From an uncultured Erysipelotrichaceae bacterium (GTDB taxonomy: Bacteria; Bacillota_I; Bacilli_A; RF39; UBA660): a stretch of DNA of 64,000 nt. The translations under genes and the position numbers were made by a program. The notes beneath the pieces were generated by a model. It searched no databases, had not been told where the DNA came from, and saw only the letters and a program-made list of their open reading frames with translations. Location of the stretch: NCBI GenBank assembly GCA_902791625.1, contig CADAWN010000003.1, positions 45,808 to 109,807 on the forward strand, read 5' to 3'. This document shows positions 35,459 to 44,007 of this stretch, one piece after another (position 1 is the first letter of the stretch; each line of letters opens with the position of its first letter).

Positions 35459-36857
35459 ATAATCCACTTATTAGTAGTATTAAATAAATGAAATAGTAAT
35501 TATCATCACTTCTAGTATCAGGTACTTTAATCTTATAATCAACTAAATTAAATACTTGTTCATCCCTTGAATTATTATCAATAACAACATTAAAATCATC
35601 TACATATGAATATCCTTCTTTAGAAGTAGCTTGCCTAAAAGTATATATTCCATACTCTAAAGTAATAGAAGCATCACCACTACTATCAGTAGTAATAGTA
35701 TCTATATATTTATCGTTACTATATATATCAAACTTAACATTTTCTTCAGGATAATTACTGTTATTTATATTAAAATCTTTATGTACTTTAATATTATTCT
35801 TTATTTTCTCATTATATATCTTTAAATTCTTATTATAATCATCTAAAGATATTTCTATCTTGTATAACTCATCATTTAATTTATAGCCTAATCCAGCCTT
35901 ATCTTCTTTAATAAAATAAATACCAATATCTAAATCATCTATTACACTAGAACAATTATCATCTAAATAAATATCCCTTATAACATTCATATCTTCATCA
36001 TATAACTTAAAACTAGAACTACAAAGATCTTTATTCCTAATAGTATTATCATCTTTATCGTACTTTTCTAATTCTATAGTAGGTTTATATATCTTAATAT
36101 TTAAAGTAAAACTAGGTACATAAGTATTACCTATAGTCATTAAGTTTTGACTACTTTCATTATAATAGAACAAGATACTTTCTCCTCTATTAACCATAAT
36201 CTTTTTAAAATTAAAAGTATAATTACCAGGTTCTAGTTTAGAAATATCTATTTTGTTATTACTAATAGTTATACTATTACTATCAGAAGTAAAACCATCT
36301 ATTATATTATTCTCATCTATTATATATTTTTCTCCATACTTAATATTTATACTTTTATTACTAAAACTAGGGAGTTTGTCATGATTGTTAACTAAGTTAT
36401 TGATCTCATTAATTTCATCTTCAAAACGACTAATTCTATTACCATTTAAAGTATCAGTAAAAAAGAATTGATCATTCTTATTAGTTTCTCTCCATATCAT
36501 GAGTTGAGTAATCGCATACCATTTACTATCAGTATGATTCTCATAATTATATCCATAGTACGCTATTAAAGATATTTTCTTTAATACTTCATCACTAATA
36601 TTATTAATATCATCAATATTACTATATTTATGATCTTCATAGAAAGATTCGAATGGTTCAATACAATAAGCTTCTTTATTATCACTTTTTCTTCTAAAGA
36701 ACCTAGACTTTTGGAAATGAGCTTCTCTACCTCTAACACTCTTTGTATATATATTATCTATCTTTTCTGCTTCATAAAACTCTACTTCTTGGGCTTTAAC
36801 ATTACCACTAATAAAAAATAAACAAACTATTGTCATCAAGAATACTATTTTTTTCAT
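35433..36857 (-). CDS. Thioester-domain (TQXA) Cna-B surface adhesin, sortase-anchored
   Basis: 474 residues from the ATG at 36857 (AAAGGAGGAATT upstream). Signal peptide to about residue 22. A thioester domain follows: Cys65 in EAYCIEPF and Gln118 in YAITQLMIW are the expected internal Cys-Gln pair that binds host amines covalently. Two Cna-B-like domains come next (KPTIELEKYDKDDN... and VKFDIYSNDKYIDTITTDSSG). The end is a sorting signal: VPDTRS, hydrophobic helix, KK. The gene overlaps its sortase by 26 bases. Together they form a compact adhesin/anchoring pair. Confidence 0.85.
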   Translation of the reverse strand: MKKIVFLMTIVCLFFISGNVKAQEVEFYEAEKIDNIYTKSVRGREAHFQKSRFFRRKSDNKEAYCIEPFESFYEDHKYSNIDDINNISDEVLKKISLIAYYGYNYENHTDSKWYAITQLMIWRETNKNDQFFFTDTLNGNRISRFEDEINEINNLVNNHDKLPSFSNKSINIKYGEKYIIDENNIIDGFTSDSNSITISNNKIDISKLEPGNYTFNFKKIMVNRGESILFYYNESSQNLMTIGNTYVPSFTLNIKIYKPTIELEKYDKDDNTIRNKDLCSSSFKLYDEDMNVIRDIYLDDNCSSVIDDLDIGIYFIKEDKAGLGYKLNDELYKIEISLDDYNKNLKIYNEKIKNNIKVHKDFNINNSNYPEENVKFDIYSNDKYIDTITTDSSGDASITLEYGIYTFRQATSKEGYSYVDDFNVVIDNNSRDEQVFNLVDYKIKVPDTRSDDNYYFIYLILLISGLYVKKVIIS

Positions 36858-37022
36858 ATAATTCCTCCTTTTTCTTTTTGACGCCACATATAATAATTAA
36901 TGTATATTCATATTTCAAATAGCTAAATTTATAAATTAGTGGTAAAATATATACGAATACATCAAAAATGTATAGGGAAATATACAAATTGAATAGTAAA
37001 ATGTAGTGAAAGAGGTGAGATT

Positions 37023-38639
37023 ATGACAGATATAGAAATAAGTAGACAAGCTAAAAAATTAGATATTAAGAGTATATGTAGTAATTTAGGTATTAAAGAT
37101 GATGAAGTTATTCTTTATGGAAATGATAAAGCTAAAATAGATTTAAAAGAGATAAGTCCTAAAGGTAAATTAATACTTGTTACTGCGACTAATCCAACTC
37201 CATATGGAGAAGGTAAAACTACAGTTTCTATTGGTTTAGGAGATGCCTTAAAAAGACTTAATAAAAGTGTTGTACTTGCTTTAAGAGAACCATCAATGGG
37301 ACCAGTATTTGGTATGAAAGGTGGCGCAACTGGTGGAGGATATAGCCAAGTAGTACCAATGGAAGATATTAATCTATTCTTTACAGGAGATATGCCTGCG
37401 ATAGAAGCAGCTAATAACTTAATAAGTGCAGCTATTGACAATCATATCTATTTTGGGAATGAATTAGGAATAGATAGAATTGTTTTTGAAAGATGTGTAG
37501 ATGTTAATGATAGAGCCTTAAGAAATGTAGAATTATCAAGTGGTAATACTAGATTTAATATAACTGCTGCAAGCGAAATAATGGCATTATTATGTTTATC
37601 TAATGATTTAAATGATTTAAAAGAAAAAGTAGGAAACATAATAATAGGTTATACAAAAGAAGATAAGCCTGTATTTGCTAAAGAATTACATATAGAAGGA
37701 TCAGTTGCTGCAATACTAAAAGATGCTATAAAACCTAATATTGTTCAAACACTAGAAAATACACCAGCTATTATACATGGTGGACCATTTGCTAATATTG
37801 CTCATGGATGTAATAGTATTATTGCAACTAAAACAGCTTTAACACTAGGTGATTATGTAATAACTGAAGCAGGATTTGGCTCTGATTTAGGAGCAGAAAA
37901 GTTCTTTGATATAAAATGTAGAAAAGCAGGACTAAAACCAGACTGTGTTGTATTAGTTACAACAATAAAAACACTAAAGTATAATGCTTTAGTTTCTAAA
38001 GAAGATATTTTAAAACCAAATCCCGAAAAAGTAAAAGAAGGACTACCTAACTTAATAGTTCATATAGAGAATATGAAAAAGTTATCCACAAATGTAGTAG
38101 TTGCTCTAAATAAATATTCCACAGATACTGTGGAAGAAATAAATATAGTAAAAGAATATTGTGAACAAAATAATATTTTATTTGCTATAAGTGATGCTTA
38201 TATGAATGGATCAGAAGGAGCTATAGAATTAGCTAATAAAGTAGAAGAAGCACTAGAAAAAGAAAACAAAGTAAATTATATATATGAACTTAATGATAGT
38301 ATAAAAGATAAAATAGAGAAGATTTCAAAAGAAATATATAGAACTGAAGATGTAGAATATAGTGAAGAAGCCAATAAAATTATAGACTATTTAGAGAGAA
38401 ATAATATGTCTAATCTTCCTATTTGTGTAGCCAAAACACAATATTCATTATCAGATGACGCTAAAAAATTAGGAGCTTTCTATCAACATACTATTCATGT
38501 AAGAGATATAAAAATATATAATGGAGCAGGTTTTATAGTAGTATATTTAGGAGATATAATTTCGATGCCAGGACTATCAAGAAAACCTAATTATTTAAAT
38601 ATAGATGTTGTTGATAATAAAATAGTTGGTTTATCATAA
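37023..38639 (+). CDS. fhs: Formate-tetrahydrofolate ligase
   Basis: 538 residues. Makes 10-formyl-THF from formate, THF and ATP, feeding purine synthesis and Met-tRNA formylation; formate is available from PflB. ATP loop PYGEGKTT (Gly62-Lys65), then EPSMGPVFGMKGGATGGGYS and VVPMEDINLFFTGDMPA; GFGSDLGAEKFFDIKCRKAG; SMPGLSRKPNY at the end. Slightly shorter than the common 556. Ribosome site AGAGGTGAGA. I see no riboswitch in the 130 bases upstream. Confidence 0.96.
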   Translation: MTDIEISRQAKKLDIKSICSNLGIKDDEVILYGNDKAKIDLKEISPKGKLILVTATNPTPYGEGKTTVSIGLGDALKRLNKSVVLALREPSMGPVFGMKGGATGGGYSQVVPMEDINLFFTGDMPAIEAANNLISAAIDNHIYFGNELGIDRIVFERCVDVNDRALRNVELSSGNTRFNITAASEIMALLCLSNDLNDLKEKVGNIIIGYTKEDKPVFAKELHIEGSVAAILKDAIKPNIVQTLENTPAIIHGGPFANIAHGCNSIIATKTALTLGDYVITEAGFGSDLGAEKFFDIKCRKAGLKPDCVVLVTTIKTLKYNALVSKEDILKPNPEKVKEGLPNLIVHIENMKKLSTNVVVALNKYSTDTVEEINIVKEYCEQNNILFAISDAYMNGSEGAIELANKVEEALEKENKVNYIYELNDSIKDKIEKISKEIYRTEDVEYSEEANKIIDYLERNNMSNLPICVAKTQYSLSDDAKKLGAFYQHTIHVRDIKIYNGAGFIVVYLGDIISMPGLSRKPNYLNIDVVDNKIVGLS

Positions 38640-38643
38640 TAAA

Positions 38644-38672
38644 AAAAAGATTGCAATTTGCAATCTTTTTTA
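38644..38672. terminator. Bidirectional terminator
   Basis: AAAAAGATTGC (38644-38654) / GCAATCTTTTT (38660-38670), 5-base loop. Ends fhs and the convergent surface-protein gene. Confidence 0.8.
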
Positions 38673-38673
38673 A

Positions 38674-39528
38674 TTATTTCTTTTCTTTATAGTAAACTGT
38701 AAGAACAACACCATCATTAACTGTTAATGGGAAAGTATAATTAGTTTTATTTTCATCTATTTCTTTCTCACAATTAGTAAATTTATCTGAGAATACTAAA
38801 TCACTCTTTTCAAGTAAGAATGACTGTTCTTTGGTCTTTATTGTCTTCTTAACAGTTTCTGAATTACTACCACATACATATTTAATTGTATAAGTAACAC
38901 TATTTATAACTTGAATAGGTTGTTCTTCATAAATATTAACAATACCTGTATATACTTGATTATCATATGAAATAGTATATTGATAATCACCTGCTACTTT
39001 ATTATTTACTTTAGAAATATCAAGTGTTATAGCTTTTAACATTTCTTCTGTTAATTCAGTATCAACATATTGTTTAACATCTGTAGGAATTTCCTCATTT
39101 AATTTAAATTTTAAACTCTTAATTTGTAAAGAAATAGTTTTCTTTTCTTTTTCTTTTACAACAACATTACCAGTATATTTTTTACCATCGTAACTTATTG
39201 TATATGTATATTTACCTGGTTGAGTAAGATTAACTAAAGAAGTATCTAGTTTAAAATCTCTAAGAACACTATGATCAATATCATCAAGATTATCAATGTA
39301 TTCTTTAACATCAACACTAATAGGTTCATTAACCTCTACTTCCAACTCTTTTAAAACAGGGATATTAGTTTTAATTCTAGATACTTGCTTTTCAACTACT
39401 TTAACATTAATTTTGTTTTTAGTAGGTTTAATATCCATAGAATTAAGAACTATACCACTAGTAGTAGATAAAAGACCTGAAAAAGTAAGAGAAAATATTA
39501 ATAATTTCAAACCTTTGTTGTCACTCAT
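38674..39528 (-). CDS. Secreted Ig-like domain protein
   Basis: 284 residues from the ATG at 39528 (GAGGATGAT upstream). A signal anchor (about 8-30) is followed by two bacterial Ig-like repeats of about 80 residues, each ending in GxYxYTISYDxxxYTGxV (LTQPGKYTYTISYDGKKYTG and VAGDYQYTISYDNQVYTG), and a last domain with two Cys (KYVCGS, TNCEKE). No sorting signal. Probably membrane-anchored surface protein of unknown role. Confidence 0.7.
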   Translation of the reverse strand: MSDNKGLKLLIFSLTFSGLLSTTSGIVLNSMDIKPTKNKINVKVVEKQVSRIKTNIPVLKELEVEVNEPISVDVKEYIDNLDDIDHSVLRDFKLDTSLVNLTQPGKYTYTISYDGKKYTGNVVVKEKEKKTISLQIKSLKFKLNEEIPTDVKQYVDTELTEEMLKAITLDISKVNNKVAGDYQYTISYDNQVYTGIVNIYEEQPIQVINSVTYTIKYVCGSNSETVKKTIKTKEQSFLLEKSDLVFSDKFTNCEKEIDENKTNYTFPLTVNDGVVLTVYYKEKK

Positions 39529-39592
39529 TTCTATCATCCTCATCTTATAAATTAATTATAATATATGAAAAAAAATAATACAATAATTTATT

Positions 39593-39646
39593 ACAAAAAA
39601 AAGAGATATTTTACACTACTTTATCACCTTGGTAAATATCTCTTTT
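39593..39646 (-). terminator. Terminator of the radical SAM gene
   Basis: 13-bp perfect stem (39599-39611 with 39634-39646) followed on the minus strand by a U run. The stem includes the last codons and stop of the gene. Confidence 0.6.
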
Positions 39647-40555
39647 AACCATTTCTTTATCAATGTCATTTAATACACAAAATTTCTTTACTAACCATGT
39701 TGGTTCAATCAAATCATTTATATCAGGATCACCTGTAATACGATTAATAACAATACTATCTCTTAAGTATTCTAATTCAGTTACTACAATATCAATATAT
39801 TCTTCCTTTGTTAAAATATGAAACTTATTTTTCTTATAATACTCTTCTAAAGGAGTATTCTTAAGTACACTTAACATATGTATTTTAATACCTTGTATAT
39901 CAAGATTATTTAAGTATTTAACTGTTTCTATCATATCTTCTTTAGATTCTCCTGGAAGACCATTAATTATGTGTACAACTACATTAATATTTCTTTCCCT
40001 TAACTTGTTAACCATATCTTTAAAACATTCTAAAGAATGACATCTATTAATAAGTTTTGATGTTTTTTCATGCATAGTTTGTAGCCCTAACTCAACAGTT
40101 AAATAAGTTCTTTTATTTAAGTCAGTTAAATAATCTAAACACTCATCACTAATAGCATCACACCTAGTACCTATATTAAGACCAACAACTCCTTCTTGTT
40201 TTAAAATAGGTTCATATACTTGTTTTAGTCTTTCTACAGGTGCATAAGTATTAGTACGAGCTTGAAAATATCCAATGTATTTAGCATTAGGCCATTTCTT
40301 TAACATCATGTTTTTAACTTTATTAAACTGAGTAACTATATCATCACTTGTTTTACCAGCAAACTCACCACTACCACTCTTAGAACAATATATACATCCA
40401 CCATATCCAACTGTTCCATCTATATTTGGACAACTAAATCCAGCATTAAGACTAACTTTAAATATTTTAGAATTAAATTTATGTTTATAAAAGTAGTTTA
40501 GAGTATGATATCTCTTATTATCATCACTATATTTAAATTTATTTAAACTTGGCAT
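39611..40555 (-). CDS. YhcC/YtqA-type radical SAM protein
   Basis: 314 residues. Radical SAM with the TIGR01212-type cluster motif: Cys42 (GFSCPNIDG), Cys54 and Cys57 (GGCIYC), plus GYFQARTNTYAP and VELGLQT. Family members (E. coli YhcC, B. subtilis YtqA) are conserved, probably RNA- or cofactor-modifying enzymes without a settled reaction. Its start overlaps the upstream phosphoesterase by 17 bases. Confidence 0.9.
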   Translation of the reverse strand: MPSLNKFKYSDDNKRYHTLNYFYKHKFNSKIFKVSLNAGFSCPNIDGTVGYGGCIYCSKSGSGEFAGKTSDDIVTQFNKVKNMMLKKWPNAKYIGYFQARTNTYAPVERLKQVYEPILKQEGVVGLNIGTRCDAISDECLDYLTDLNKRTYLTVELGLQTMHEKTSKLINRCHSLECFKDMVNKLRERNINVVVHIINGLPGESKEDMIETVKYLNNLDIQGIKIHMLSVLKNTPLEEYYKKNKFHILTKEEYIDIVVTELEYLRDSIVINRITGDPDINDLIEPTWLVKKFCVLNDIDKEMVKRDIYQGDKVV

Positions 40556-41726
40556 TAATAATCACCACTTCACTATCAGTACCAACTCTCATATTTGGTC
40601 CATATACACCTATACCAGAAGTTACAATACTATGCATATTATTATATTTTTTATATCCATAATTATTATCCCATATAATAGCTGTACCAATAGTTAAAGG
40701 AAAGAACTGTCCTGCATGAGTATGACCAGCTACATGTAAGTCAACTTTTTTCTTAGAAATATCATCTAGATCTTTAGGTTCATGTTCAAGTACTATAACA
40801 AATTTATTAGTATCAACTTTCTTAACTAACTTATCAATACTTAATCTATTATTCGTACCATCTCCAGCCTTAGAATAATCTTTTCTACCAATAATATAAA
40901 AGTCTTCTATTTCTTCTATTTTATCATTTAAAATCTTAATACCAGCTTCTTTTAACATATTTTCCATACGATCATCTCTTATTGCTTTTTTACCTTCACT
41001 AATAGAAAATCCTGCGAATAATTTTTCCTTAACATCATGATTACCAAATACCGCATATGTACCATATTTACTCTTTATACTTTTTAAATATTCTTTTATT
41101 TTATCAGGTTTATCCATAGAATCATAACTATTATCGAATATATCACCCGCAATTAATACTAAATCAACATCTTCCTTATTTATTTTATCAACCATTTTCT
41201 TAGTCATTTTATGACCAACACTATAACCTAAATGAAGATCAGCAACCAAAGCAATTTTAAGTTTCTTCTCTTTAATCTCTTTATTCTTAACAACAATATC
41301 ATACTTAGTTACTTTAACATCTTTCGCATGTATAAAACCATATAAAGAAAGTCCACCAACAAGAGTAAGAGTTATAATAGCGGCACTAAATATGTACTTT
41401 TTAGTATAGAAGAAATTTTTATCTTTATGTAACACTCTTACTGAAATAAGAATAATTAAATCTGATATTATGGCTGCAATTAACATATAAAACATCGTAC
41501 CAGTAAAGTAATTAGAAAACTTTAATATTAGTTTCTGTGTACTAGATACTGGTAAGAAATATCCAAGTATTACTGATAGAAAACAAGCTAAATATATAAT
41601 ACTAATTAAAGCTTTAATAACAATACTACTTCTTTTAAGTTTAAACTTAGAAAACCAGAGTATTACTTTTCTACATAAATAAAAATTTAAAAATCCATAT
41701 AACAATATAATAATAAATAACTTCAT
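40539..41726 (-). CDS. Membrane metallophosphoesterase (YkuE/YaeI-like)
   Basis: 395 residues from the ATG at 41726; GGAGGT lies just upstream. Four membrane helices in the first 150 residues, then a calcineurin-type domain outside the membrane: VADLHLGYSVG, AGDIFDN, FGNHDVK and AGHTHAGQFFP supply the two-metal site. Relatives act on phospholipids or lipid intermediates such as UDP-diacylglucosamine; the substrate here is unknown. It is the first gene of a two-gene minus-strand unit. Confidence 0.88.
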   Translation of the reverse strand: MKLFIIILLYGFLNFYLCRKVILWFSKFKLKRSSIVIKALISIIYLACFLSVILGYFLPVSSTQKLILKFSNYFTGTMFYMLIAAIISDLIILISVRVLHKDKNFFYTKKYIFSAAIITLTLVGGLSLYGFIHAKDVKVTKYDIVVKNKEIKEKKLKIALVADLHLGYSVGHKMTKKMVDKINKEDVDLVLIAGDIFDNSYDSMDKPDKIKEYLKSIKSKYGTYAVFGNHDVKEKLFAGFSISEGKKAIRDDRMENMLKEAGIKILNDKIEEIEDFYIIGRKDYSKAGDGTNNRLSIDKLVKKVDTNKFVIVLEHEPKDLDDISKKKVDLHVAGHTHAGQFFPLTIGTAIIWDNNYGYKKYNNMHSIVTSGIGVYGPNMRVGTDSEVVIINAKFK

Positions 41727-41814
41727 TTCTACCTCCAAATACTTCTATAGTATACAATTTTTTTAAAAATATAACAATAATATGTAAAGTTTTATACAAA
41801 TAATTTCTATTTGA

Positions 41815-41844
41815 TTGACAATAAAAAAATTATAGTGATAGTAT
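41815..41844 (+). promoter_or_regulatory. Promoter of tasA-like gene 1
   Basis: TTGACA (41815-41820), 18-base spacer, TAGTAT (41839-41844). The following TAGTGATAG-type block is conserved in the promoters of genes 2 and 3. Confidence 0.65.
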
Positions 41845-41883
41845 AAAATTATAAAATATAAAGATAGGAGAGGAAAGAAAAAA

Positions 41884-42447
41884 ATGCAAAATAAAAATAA
41901 GAATATACTTATTGTTGCGTTAATTATTGGATTAGTTTCTATGACAGTTGCGTATGCGGCATTTTCTACTACATTAACTATCTCAAGTACTGCAAAAGTA
42001 GCTGCTACTAAATGGGATGTTAGATTTGCAAACTGGACTCAAGTTACTGTTTCTAACTTAAATGGTGGAACTAGTGAAGCTTCTGTTAAAGCAAGTCCAT
42101 CAGAAACTGCTACTGCTATTACTGGAATAGAAGTTACATTCAATAAACCAGGTGATGCTGTTAGATTTACTTTTGATATCCAAAATCAAGGTGATATTGA
42201 TGCTCAATTAACTGGTGCAACTGGAATGAGTGAAACTAAAAGTGGTGTAACTAAGACAGTTAAATGTGCAAATGCAACACCAACTGCAAATAATGCAGCA
42301 TTTGATTTAAGTAAGAAAGTTAACACAACTCCAGGAAGTATTTCATGTGTAATGGATATTTCATATAACAAAGATGCAACTACAATGCCTGGTACTTTAC
42401 AAACAGTTTCACTTACTGATGTATCATTCATTTATGGTCAAAAATAG
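41884..42447 (+). CDS. TasA/CalY-like secreted fibre subunit 1
   Basis: 187 residues. SipW-type signal peptide: short basic start, hydrophobic LIVALIIGLVSMTVAYA, then AFSTTL, close to the W/Y-A-A-F motif of TasA. The mature domain has TKWDVRF, FNKPGDAVRFTFDIQNQGDIDAQLTG, matching the TasA/camelysin pattern K-P-G-D...F...N-x-G. Two Cys (VKCANA, ISCVMD) about 27 residues apart could form a disulfide. In Bacillus such proteins assemble into biofilm matrix fibres. Strong AGGAGAGGAAAG ribosome site, own promoter and terminator. Confidence 0.85.
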   Translation: MQNKNKNILIVALIIGLVSMTVAYAAFSTTLTISSTAKVAATKWDVRFANWTQVTVSNLNGGTSEASVKASPSETATAITGIEVTFNKPGDAVRFTFDIQNQGDIDAQLTGATGMSETKSGVTKTVKCANATPTANNAAFDLSKKVNTTPGSISCVMDISYNKDATTMPGTLQTVSLTDVSFIYGQK

Positions 42448-42472
42448 AGCTATATTTTAGGCTCTTTTTTTG
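42446..42472 (+). terminator. Terminator of tasA-like gene 1
   Basis: AGAGC (42446-42450) / GCTCT (42461-42465) with T run. Confidence 0.65.
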
Positions 42473-42505
42473 TAGAAAAAACACTTAAATTTTACTAAAA
42501 TATTA

Positions 42506-42535
42506 TTGACAATTATAAAAATTTAGTGATAACAT
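42506..42535 (+). promoter_or_regulatory. Promoter of tasA-like gene 2
   Basis: TTGACA (42506-42511), 18-base spacer, TAACAT (42530-42535), embedded in a block nearly identical to the one before gene 3. Confidence 0.65.
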
Positions 42536-42570
42536 TAAATTGTAAAATATTGAAGATAGGAGGAAAAGAA

Positions 42571-43137
42571 ATGCAAGAAAAAACTAAGAACATACTTTTA
42601 GTAGTATTAGTTGTTGGATTAGTGTCTATGACAGTTGCTTATGCAGCATTATCAACTACTTTAACTATTTCAAGTAGTGCGAAAGTTAATAACACTAAAT
42701 GGGATATTCAAATTACTGATTTTACAGAAGTTTCAGGACAAAATAATAATGTTTCAGGATCAAGTGAAGCAACAGTAAAACCAGGTTATTCAACTTCAGG
42801 AACTACTATTACAGGAGTTGAAGTTACATTCAAAAAACCAGGAGATGTTGCTAAATTCTCATTCAATCTTAAGAATTTAGGAGATATTGATGCTAAATTA
42901 ACTGGATTTACTCTTGGAGAACCAGCTGCTAACACTAAAGTAACAAAAACTGTTAAATGTGGTTCACCTACAAAAGTATTACCAGTAGTAGAAGATGCAG
43001 GAATGAATCTTGCTAAAACAACTGGTACTATTCCATGTGAAATGACACTTACTCTTGCTAATGATGCAACAATACCAACAGATGCGGCAACAAGTGTTAC
43101 AATTCCAGATACATCATTTGTTTACGGACAAAATTAA
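42571..43137 (+). CDS. TasA/CalY-like secreted fibre subunit 2
   Basis: 188 residues from the ATG at 42571 (AGGAGG upstream); the longer frame from 42526 begins at the -10. Signal peptide KNILLVVLVVGLVSMTVAYAALSTTL. Mature domain with TKWDIQITDFTEV, FKKPGDVAKFSFNLKNLGDIDAKLTGF and an ending TIPDTSFVYGQN. Two Cys (VKCGSP, IPCEMT) 26 apart. Nearly a duplicate of subunit 3, differing mainly in the middle loops, so the two arose by recent tandem duplication including the promoter. Confidence 0.85.
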   Translation: MQEKTKNILLVVLVVGLVSMTVAYAALSTTLTISSSAKVNNTKWDIQITDFTEVSGQNNNVSGSSEATVKPGYSTSGTTITGVEVTFKKPGDVAKFSFNLKNLGDIDAKLTGFTLGEPAANTKVTKTVKCGSPTKVLPVVEDAGMNLAKTTGTIPCEMTLTLANDATIPTDAATSVTIPDTSFVYGQN

Positions 43138-43146
43138 TATGTTGAG

Positions 43147-43168
43147 AAAAGCTTCATTTGAAGCTTTT
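43147..43168 (+). terminator. Terminator of tasA-like gene 2
   Basis: AAAAGCTTC (43147-43155), ATTT loop, GAAGCTTTT (43160-43168) with T run. Confidence 0.75.
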
Positions 43169-43197
43169 TTTTGTTGAAAAATTGCACTAAAATTTTA

Positions 43198-43227
43198 TTG
43201 ACAATTATAAAATTTTAGTGATAAGAT
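43198..43227 (+). promoter_or_regulatory. Promoter of tasA-like gene 3
   Basis: TTGACA (43198-43203), 18-base spacer, TAAGAT (43222-43227). Confidence 0.65.
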
Positions 43228-43262
43228 TAAATTGTAAAATATAGAAGATAGGAGGAAAAGGA

Positions 43263-43832
43263 ATGCAAGAAAAAACTAAGAATGTACTTTTAGTAGTATT
43301 AGTTGTTGGTTTAGTATCTATGACAGTTGCTTATGCTGCATTTTCAACAACATTAAAAATTGAAAGTAGTGCGAAAGTTAATAACACTAAATGGGATATT
43401 CAAATTACTGATTTTACTGAAGTTGCAAGTCAACCAAACAAAGTTTCAGGTACTAGTGAAGTAACTGTAACTGGTCCTACATCAACTTCAGGAACAACTA
43501 TTACTGGACTTGAAGTAATATTTAAGAAACCAGGTGATGTTGCTAAATTTACATTTAATCTTAAGAATTTAGGAGATATCGATGCTAAATTAACAGGATT
43601 TACTCTTGGTAATCCAGATTCTAGTACTAAAGTAACTAAAGAAATAGTATGTGGTACTGGTACAAAAACTGAACCAACTCCATTGGCTGCAGGAATGAAT
43701 CTTGCTAAAACAACTGGTACTATTCCATGTGAAATGACACTTACTCTTGCTGAGGATGCAACAATACCAACTGGTAATACACCAACAAGTGTTACAATTC
43801 CAGACACATCATTTGTTTACGGACAAAATTAA
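43263..43832 (+). CDS. TasA/CalY-like secreted fibre subunit 3
   Basis: 189 residues. Same layout as subunit 2: signal peptide ending TVAYAAF, TKWDIQITDFTEV, FKKPGDVAKFTFNLKNLGDIDAKLTGF, Cys pair (IVCGTG, IPCEMT) and TIPDTSFVYGQN. Differences from subunit 2 cluster in two exposed loops (after TEV and before the second Cys), suggesting diversification of the fibre surface. AGGAGG ribosome site, own promoter; tandem terminators follow. Confidence 0.85.
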   Translation: MQEKTKNVLLVVLVVGLVSMTVAYAAFSTTLKIESSAKVNNTKWDIQITDFTEVASQPNKVSGTSEVTVTGPTSTSGTTITGLEVIFKKPGDVAKFTFNLKNLGDIDAKLTGFTLGNPDSSTKVTKEIVCGTGTKTEPTPLAAGMNLAKTTGTIPCEMTLTLAEDATIPTGNTPTSVTIPDTSFVYGQN

Positions 43833-43843
43833 TTTGTTAAGAA

Positions 43844-43868
43844 AGAGCTTCATTTGAAGCTTTTTTTG
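43844..43868 (+). terminator. Terminator of tasA-like gene 3
   Basis: AGCTTC (43846-43851), ATTT loop, GAAGCT (43856-43861), T run; extendable by wobble pairs. Confidence 0.65.
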
Positions 43869-43875
43869 TTGCTAT

Positions 43876-43913
43876 AACTACAAATTACTTAAGTGAAATT
43901 TGTAGTTTTTTGT
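43876..43913 (+). terminator. Second terminator upstream of the Rpn-like gene
   Basis: Perfect 11-bp stem AACTACAAATT (43876-43886) / AATTTGTAGTT (43897-43907), 10-base loop, T run. Tandem with the previous one, it insulates the next gene. Confidence 0.7.
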
Positions 43914-43946
43914 TTGCTTTAAGAGTGAATTTGTAAAATTGGTTAT

Positions 43947-43975
43947 TTGATTAGAATTAGTATTTAATATATAAC
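43947..43975 (+). promoter_or_regulatory. Promoter of the Rpn-like gene
   Basis: TTGATT (43947-43952), 17-base spacer, TATAAC (43970-43975). The predicted start near 43982 falls inside the left arm of the hairpin at 43973-44007. Confidence 0.6.
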
Positions 43976-44007
43976 AACATCACTTCCAGAAAGGAGGTGA
44001 TGTTGTT
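43973..44007 (+). promoter_or_regulatory. Hairpin sequestering the Rpn-like gene ribosome site
   Basis: 43973-43987 pairs with 43993-44007 over 15 bp (one G-T) around AGAAA. The right arm holds most of AAAGGAGGTGAT, a near-perfect Shine-Dalgarno, and reaches the TTG start. Read-through RNA would fold it shut; RNA from the local promoter would lack most of the left arm. Confidence 0.75.

Noticed and set aside
36888..37022. Possible folate riboswitch upstream of fhs
   Set aside because: No recognisable THF riboswitch core or strong hairpin pair; only A+T-rich promoter-like sequence.
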